Program-made: the position numbers and the translations under genes
The notes under the pieces: model-generated
The model's input: the letters and a program-made list of their open reading frames with translations, nothing else
What the model was told of the DNA's origin: nothing
The model's database searches: none
Assembly (NCBI RefSeq): GCF_011752565.1
Contig: NZ_VWXK01000009.1
Location: 156,134-220,133, forward strand
Direction of reading: 5' to 3'
Length of the DNA: 64,000 nt
From: Pantoea sp. Ap-967
GTDB lineage: Bacteria > Pseudomonadota > Gammaproteobacteria > Pseudomonadales > Pseudomonadaceae
Part shown: piece by piece, positions 61,094-64,000 of the stretch
How positions within the stretch are numbered: position 1 is the first letter of the stretch
How the letters are laid out: each line of letters begins with the position of its first letter

Positions 61094-62155
61094 ATGGCCA
61101 CGGTATCGTCCAACCCCGGCCTTGCGCCTACCCTCTCTACCCGAGGGCGGCTCAACGGCATCCTGTTCGTCGCGCTGTTCGCGCTGGCGGTGACTCAACT
61201 GGCGGCGCTGCCCGCCATCGCCCACCTGGGCATCAGCCCGCTGATCGTTGGCATCGTCGCCGGCGCCTTGTACGGCAACGCCCTGCGCGATGGCGTACCG
61301 GCCAGCTGGGCGGCCGGCATCAACTTCTCCGCCCGCGGCCTGCTGCGCATCGCCGTGGCGTTCTTTGGCCTGCGGGTGAGCCTGCAAGAAATCGCCGAGG
61401 TGGGATGGTCGGGGCTGACCGTGTCCTTGCTGGTGGTGAGCAGTACCCTGTTGATTGGCTACTGGTGCGGCACCCGGCTGCTCAAGCTGGACCGCGATAC
61501 CGCCCTGCTGACTGCCGCCGGCAGTGCCATTTGCGGTGCGGCTGCGGTGCTGGCTTTTGAATCGGCGCTGCGCAGCGCACCGCACAAAAGCGCCATGGCA
61601 GTCGGTAGCGTGGTGCTGTTCGGCACCTTGTCGATGTTCCTCTACCCGCTGGCGATCAATGCTGGCTGGCTGCACCTGGACACCTTGGGCGCCGGGCTGT
61701 TCCTGGGCGGCACGATCCACGAGGTCGCCCAGGTGGTGGGCGCCGCGAGCAACGTCAGCCCCGAAGCTACCCATATCGCCACCATCGTCAAGATGACCCG
61801 GGTGATGCTGCTGGTGCCGGTACTGCTGGTGGTCGGCCTGTGGATCAGCCGCTCGCGCCAGCCCGGCCAGGGCCAGGGCAACGGCCGCATCGCCATGCCC
61901 TGGTTCGCCTTCGGCTTCCTTACCCTGGTGCTGGTGAACTCGCTGCAGGTGCTGCCTGCCGGCGTGACCGAGGCGGTCAACGGCCTCGACACCTTTGCCC
62001 TGACCATGGCCATGACCGCCCTGGGCATGGAAACCCGCTGGAGCCAAATTCGCCAGGCCGGGCCTCGCGCACTGGTCACCGGCGCCCTGCTCAACCTGTG
62101 GCTGGTGGCCGGCGGCCTGGCAATTACCCTGGGTGTACAACGGCTTATGGGTTGA
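61094..62155 (+). CDS. YeiH-family putative sulfate/sulfite exporter (UPF0324)
   Basis: 353 aa with about ten hydrophobic spans. Family marks: PLIVGIVAGALYGNALRD, INFSARGLLRIAVAFFGLRVSLQEI, TAAGSAICGAAAVLAF, GLFLGGTIHEVAQVVGAAS. Predicted inner-membrane exporter; its substrate is usually proposed as sulfate or sulfite from the association with LysR regulators of sulfur metabolism. GGAGGA precedes the ATG at 61094. Confidence 0.9.
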   Translation: MATVSSNPGLAPTLSTRGRLNGILFVALFALAVTQLAALPAIAHLGISPLIVGIVAGALYGNALRDGVPASWAAGINFSARGLLRIAVAFFGLRVSLQEIAEVGWSGLTVSLLVVSSTLLIGYWCGTRLLKLDRDTALLTAAGSAICGAAAVLAFESALRSAPHKSAMAVGSVVLFGTLSMFLYPLAINAGWLHLDTLGAGLFLGGTIHEVAQVVGAASNVSPEATHIATIVKMTRVMLLVPVLLVVGLWISRSRQPGQGQGNGRIAMPWFAFGFLTLVLVNSLQVLPAGVTEAVNGLDTFALTMAMTALGMETRWSQIRQAGPRALVTGALLNLWLVAGGLAITLGVQRLMG

Positions 62156-62218
62156 CGCGCACTGAACGGTATGGTGTTGTCTTGCAAGGATGTTTTTACC
62201 TGCACAGGAAAGACTTAC

Positions 62219-63592
62219 ATGCCTCAACGCCATGTCATCAATGCATCCGTCAGCCCCAAGGGCAGCCTGGAGACACTGTCGCAACGTGAAGTCCAGCAAC
62301 TGAGTGAAGTCGGTACTGGCAGCCTCTACACCTTGTTCCGCCAGTGCGCCCTGGCCATCCTCAACACCGGCGCCCATGTCGACAATGCCAAGACCATCCT
62401 CGAAGCCTACAAGGACTTCGAGGTCCGCATTCACCAGCAGGATCGCGGCGTGCGCCTGGAACTGCTGAACGCCCCCGGCGACGCCTTCGTCGACGGCGAA
62501 ATGATCGCCAGCACCCGGGAGATGCTGTTCAGCGCCCTGCGCGACATCGTCTACACCGAAAGCGAGCTGGCCAGCCAGCGCATCGACCTGGAAAGCTCCC
62601 AGGGCCTCACCGATTATGTGTTCCACCTGCTGCGCAATGCCCGCACGCTGCGCCCGGGCGTGGAGCCGAAAATGGTGGTGTGCTGGGGCGGCCATTCGAT
62701 CAGCAGCGAGGAATACCAGTACACCAAGAAGGTCGGCCACGAGCTGGGCCTGCGCAAGCTGGACATCTGCACCGGCTGCGGCCCGGGGGTGATGAAGGGG
62801 CCAATGAAAGGCGCCACCATCGCCCACGCCAAGCAGCGCATGCACGGCAGCCGCTACCTGGGCCTGACCGAGCCGGGCATCATCGCCGCCGAGGCGCCGA
62901 ACCCGATCGTCAACGAGCTGGTGATCCTGCCCGACATCGAGAAGCGCCTGGAGGCTTTCGTGCGGGTTGGCCACGGCATCATCATCTTCCCCGGTGGCGC
63001 CGGCACCGCGGAGGAATTCCTCTACCTGCTTGGCATCCTCATGCACCCGGACAACCAGCACCTGCCCTTCCCGGTGGTGTTGACCGGGCCGCGCAGCGCC
63101 GAGCCGTTCCTGCTGCAGTTGCACGCCTTCGTGGGTGCCACCCTGGGCGAGGCTGCCCAGGGCCACTACCAGATCATCATCGATGACCCGGCCGAGGTTG
63201 CCCGGCACATGGTGGAGGGGCTGAAGGCTGTGAAGCAGTTCCGCCGCGAGCGCAACGATGCCTTCCATTTCAACTGGCTGCTGAAGATCGACGAGGGCTT
63301 CCAGCACCCCTTCGACCCCACCCACGCGAACATGGCAGCCCTGGCCCTGCGCCGCAACCTGCCACCCCACGAGCTGGCGGCCAACTTGCGCCGGGCGTTT
63401 TCCGGCATTGTGGCGGGGAACGTGAAGGACAAGGGCATTCGCCTGATCGAGGAGCACGGGCCGTACCAGATCCGTGGCGATGCGGCGGTGCTGGAGCCGT
63501 TGGGGCACCTGTTGCAGGCGTTTGTCGACCAGCACCGGATGAAGTTGCCTGGGGGGGCGGCGTATGTGCCGTGCTATCAGGTTGTGACCTAA
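62219..63592 (+). CDS. ppnN: Pyrimidine/purine nucleotide 5'-monophosphate nucleosidase PpnN (LOG family)
   Basis: 457 aa, the length of E. coli PpnN (YgdH). N-terminal and C-terminal PpnN-specific domains surround a LOG-type lysine-decarboxylase-like Rossmann core with the signature FPGGAGTAEEFLYLLG. It cleaves nucleotide monophosphates to base and ribose 5-phosphate and is a (p)ppGpp target in E. coli. AGGAAAG precedes ATG 62219. Stand-alone gene. Confidence 0.93.
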   Translation: MPQRHVINASVSPKGSLETLSQREVQQLSEVGTGSLYTLFRQCALAILNTGAHVDNAKTILEAYKDFEVRIHQQDRGVRLELLNAPGDAFVDGEMIASTREMLFSALRDIVYTESELASQRIDLESSQGLTDYVFHLLRNARTLRPGVEPKMVVCWGGHSISSEEYQYTKKVGHELGLRKLDICTGCGPGVMKGPMKGATIAHAKQRMHGSRYLGLTEPGIIAAEAPNPIVNELVILPDIEKRLEAFVRVGHGIIIFPGGAGTAEEFLYLLGILMHPDNQHLPFPVVLTGPRSAEPFLLQLHAFVGATLGEAAQGHYQIIIDDPAEVARHMVEGLKAVKQFRRERNDAFHFNWLLKIDEGFQHPFDPTHANMAALALRRNLPPHELAANLRRAFSGIVAGNVKDKGIRLIEEHGPYQIRGDAAVLEPLGHLLQAFVDQHRMKLPGGAAYVPCYQVVT

Positions 63593-63620
63593 GGCCAGTT
63601 CTACCGAGGCAGCAGGCGTC

Positions 63621-63669
63621 GCATGGCACCGGCTATGCCGGTGTTCGCGGGCAAGCCCGCTCCCACAGG
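63621..63669. repeat. Single REP element
   Basis: GCATGGCACCGGCTATGCCGG hairpin followed by TTCGCGGGCAAGCCCGCTCCCACAG, a single REP downstream of ppnN. Confidence 0.8.
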
Positions 63670-63730
63670 GAATTGGACTGTTACCCATGTGCGTGAACTG
63701 ATTTGTACCTATGTGGGTGAGCCATACCCC

Positions 63731-63815
63731 GCTTTTGTTTTTGCTCTGCTTTTGCTTTTGCTCTGCTTTTGCTTTTGCTCTGCTTTTGCTGTTGCTCTGC
63801 TTTTGCTGTTGCTTC
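63731..63815. repeat. Low-complexity TGCTTTTGCTCT tract
   Basis: About seven near-identical 10- to 12-base units based on GCTTTTGCTCT/GCTTTTGCTGT run tandemly. On the minus strand the tract would read as Lys/Gln/Ala/Ser repeats, but no credible gene start or ribosome site is associated with it. Confidence 0.85.
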
Positions 63816-63855
63816 TAAGCGCACGGTAGCCCAGCAAACGCAGATTGCGACCTTA

Positions 63856-64000
63856 GGAGGCCGAGCGTAGGCATTGCGGAGGGAGGTGACGGGCATGGAT
63901 GCCCGTCAAGCGCTGGGCCCCAGGATGGGGCCTGCAGCGCGGTCCTCCCGGGAGCAAGGCCGGAGCGAGGGAACCCCGAAGCGCAGCGTAGGGGCCGGAT
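63856..64000. repeat. Strongly structured conserved-looking intergenic element (runs off window)
   Basis: Nested stems are visible: gacgggca/tgcccgtc (63888-63907), gcgctg-ggcccca/tggggcc-cagcgc (63910-63940), and an enclosing gggagg/cctccc (63881-63886 with 63944-63949). From memory, very similar blocks are repeated in many Pseudomonas genomes. It may be a dispersed repeat or a structured RNA; no coding potential is convincing. Confidence 0.55.

Noticed and set aside
61052..63688. 878-codon minus-strand frame opposite yeiH and ppnN
   Set aside because: Antisense to two recognised genes and begins inside a REP element; no domain is visible.
63681..63896. Lys/Gln/Ala-rich 71-codon minus-strand frame over the low-complexity tract
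   Set aside because: The repetitive protein is just the translation of the DNA repeat; there is no ribosome site and the start lies in the structured element.
1..64000. tRNA, rRNA, prophage, insertion sequence or integrase
   Set aside because: None recognised by eye on either strand; tRNAscan-SE and an ISfinder search would settle it.

Overview
The window is high-GC bacterial chromosome from a Pseudomonas, most likely of the P. putida group. The evidence is the gene content (an aruH/aruI-type arginine transaminase cluster, FecI/FecR/TonB-receptor iron signalling, DUF1852-type methionine synthase genes), the Shine-Dalgarno-led, often ATGA-overlapping genes, and about a dozen paired REP elements (core GTAGGAGCGGGCTTGCC or GTAGGAGCGAGCGCAGCTC) between transcription units. 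I saw no tRNA, rRNA, CRISPR array, prophage or insertion sequence. Most of the window reads as ordinary core/accessory chromosome without an obvious island.

Layout. 1-702 is the tail of an NCS1 cytosine/purine permease. 851-7571 is a nitrogen module: amtB, a three-gene split glutamate-synthase-like complex (glxB/C/D, also called mgsA/B/C), a type III glutamine synthetase homologue, and a divergent XRE-cupin regulator; it resembles the gamma-glutamylmethylamide/N-methylglutamate front end of methylamine use. 7867-8796 is an EamA exporter. 8971-11660 is NAD salvage (NrtR-like regulator, nicotinamidase, pncB). 11722-13336 holds a DUF1543 protein, a lipoprotein and a secreted protein. 13539-20007 is a complete peptide/nickel-class ABC importer with an NAD(P)H oxidoreductase and a divergent Rrf2 regulator.

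20104-34173 is an aru-type cluster: aminotransferase, ThDP decarboxylase, ADP-forming acyl-CoA ligase, acyl-CoA dehydrogenase, enoyl-CoA hydratase, amino-acid permease, and an ATGA-coupled operon of response regulator, periplasmic binding protein and hybrid sensor kinase, followed by a TetR regulator and a divergent enoyl-CoA hydratase. 34174-39129 holds a REP array, a stand-alone GyrI-like protein, two SDRs (one lacking the catalytic Tyr/Lys), an EamA exporter, a LysR regulator and a DUF1737 protein. 39268-43388 is a Fur-box/FecI/FecR/TonB-receptor cell-surface signalling cassette.

43605-50257 is the most novel part: a CPBP protease gene, then a tightly coupled four-gene operon encoding a cytosolic zinc-ribbon protein with a degenerate GGDEF-like domain (TackOD1-like), a processive family-2 glycosyltransferase, an outer-membrane TolC-like channel fused to a GH18-like TIM barrel, and an HlyD-like periplasmic adaptor. 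I read it as a candidate exopolysaccharide synthesis, export and trimming system.

50417-54252 carries a second siderophore receptor, a charged small secreted protein, and a cobalamin riboswitch leading cbtB-cbtA. 54601-60981 is a methionine/homocysteine region: homocysteine S-methyltransferase, a binding protein and permease without an ATPase, mesX (DUF1852), mesD, a flavin reductase and a LysR regulator; the LysR is divergent from a YeiH-type transporter (61094-62155). ppnN follows, and the window ends in a low-complexity tract and a strongly structured repeat that runs off the edge.
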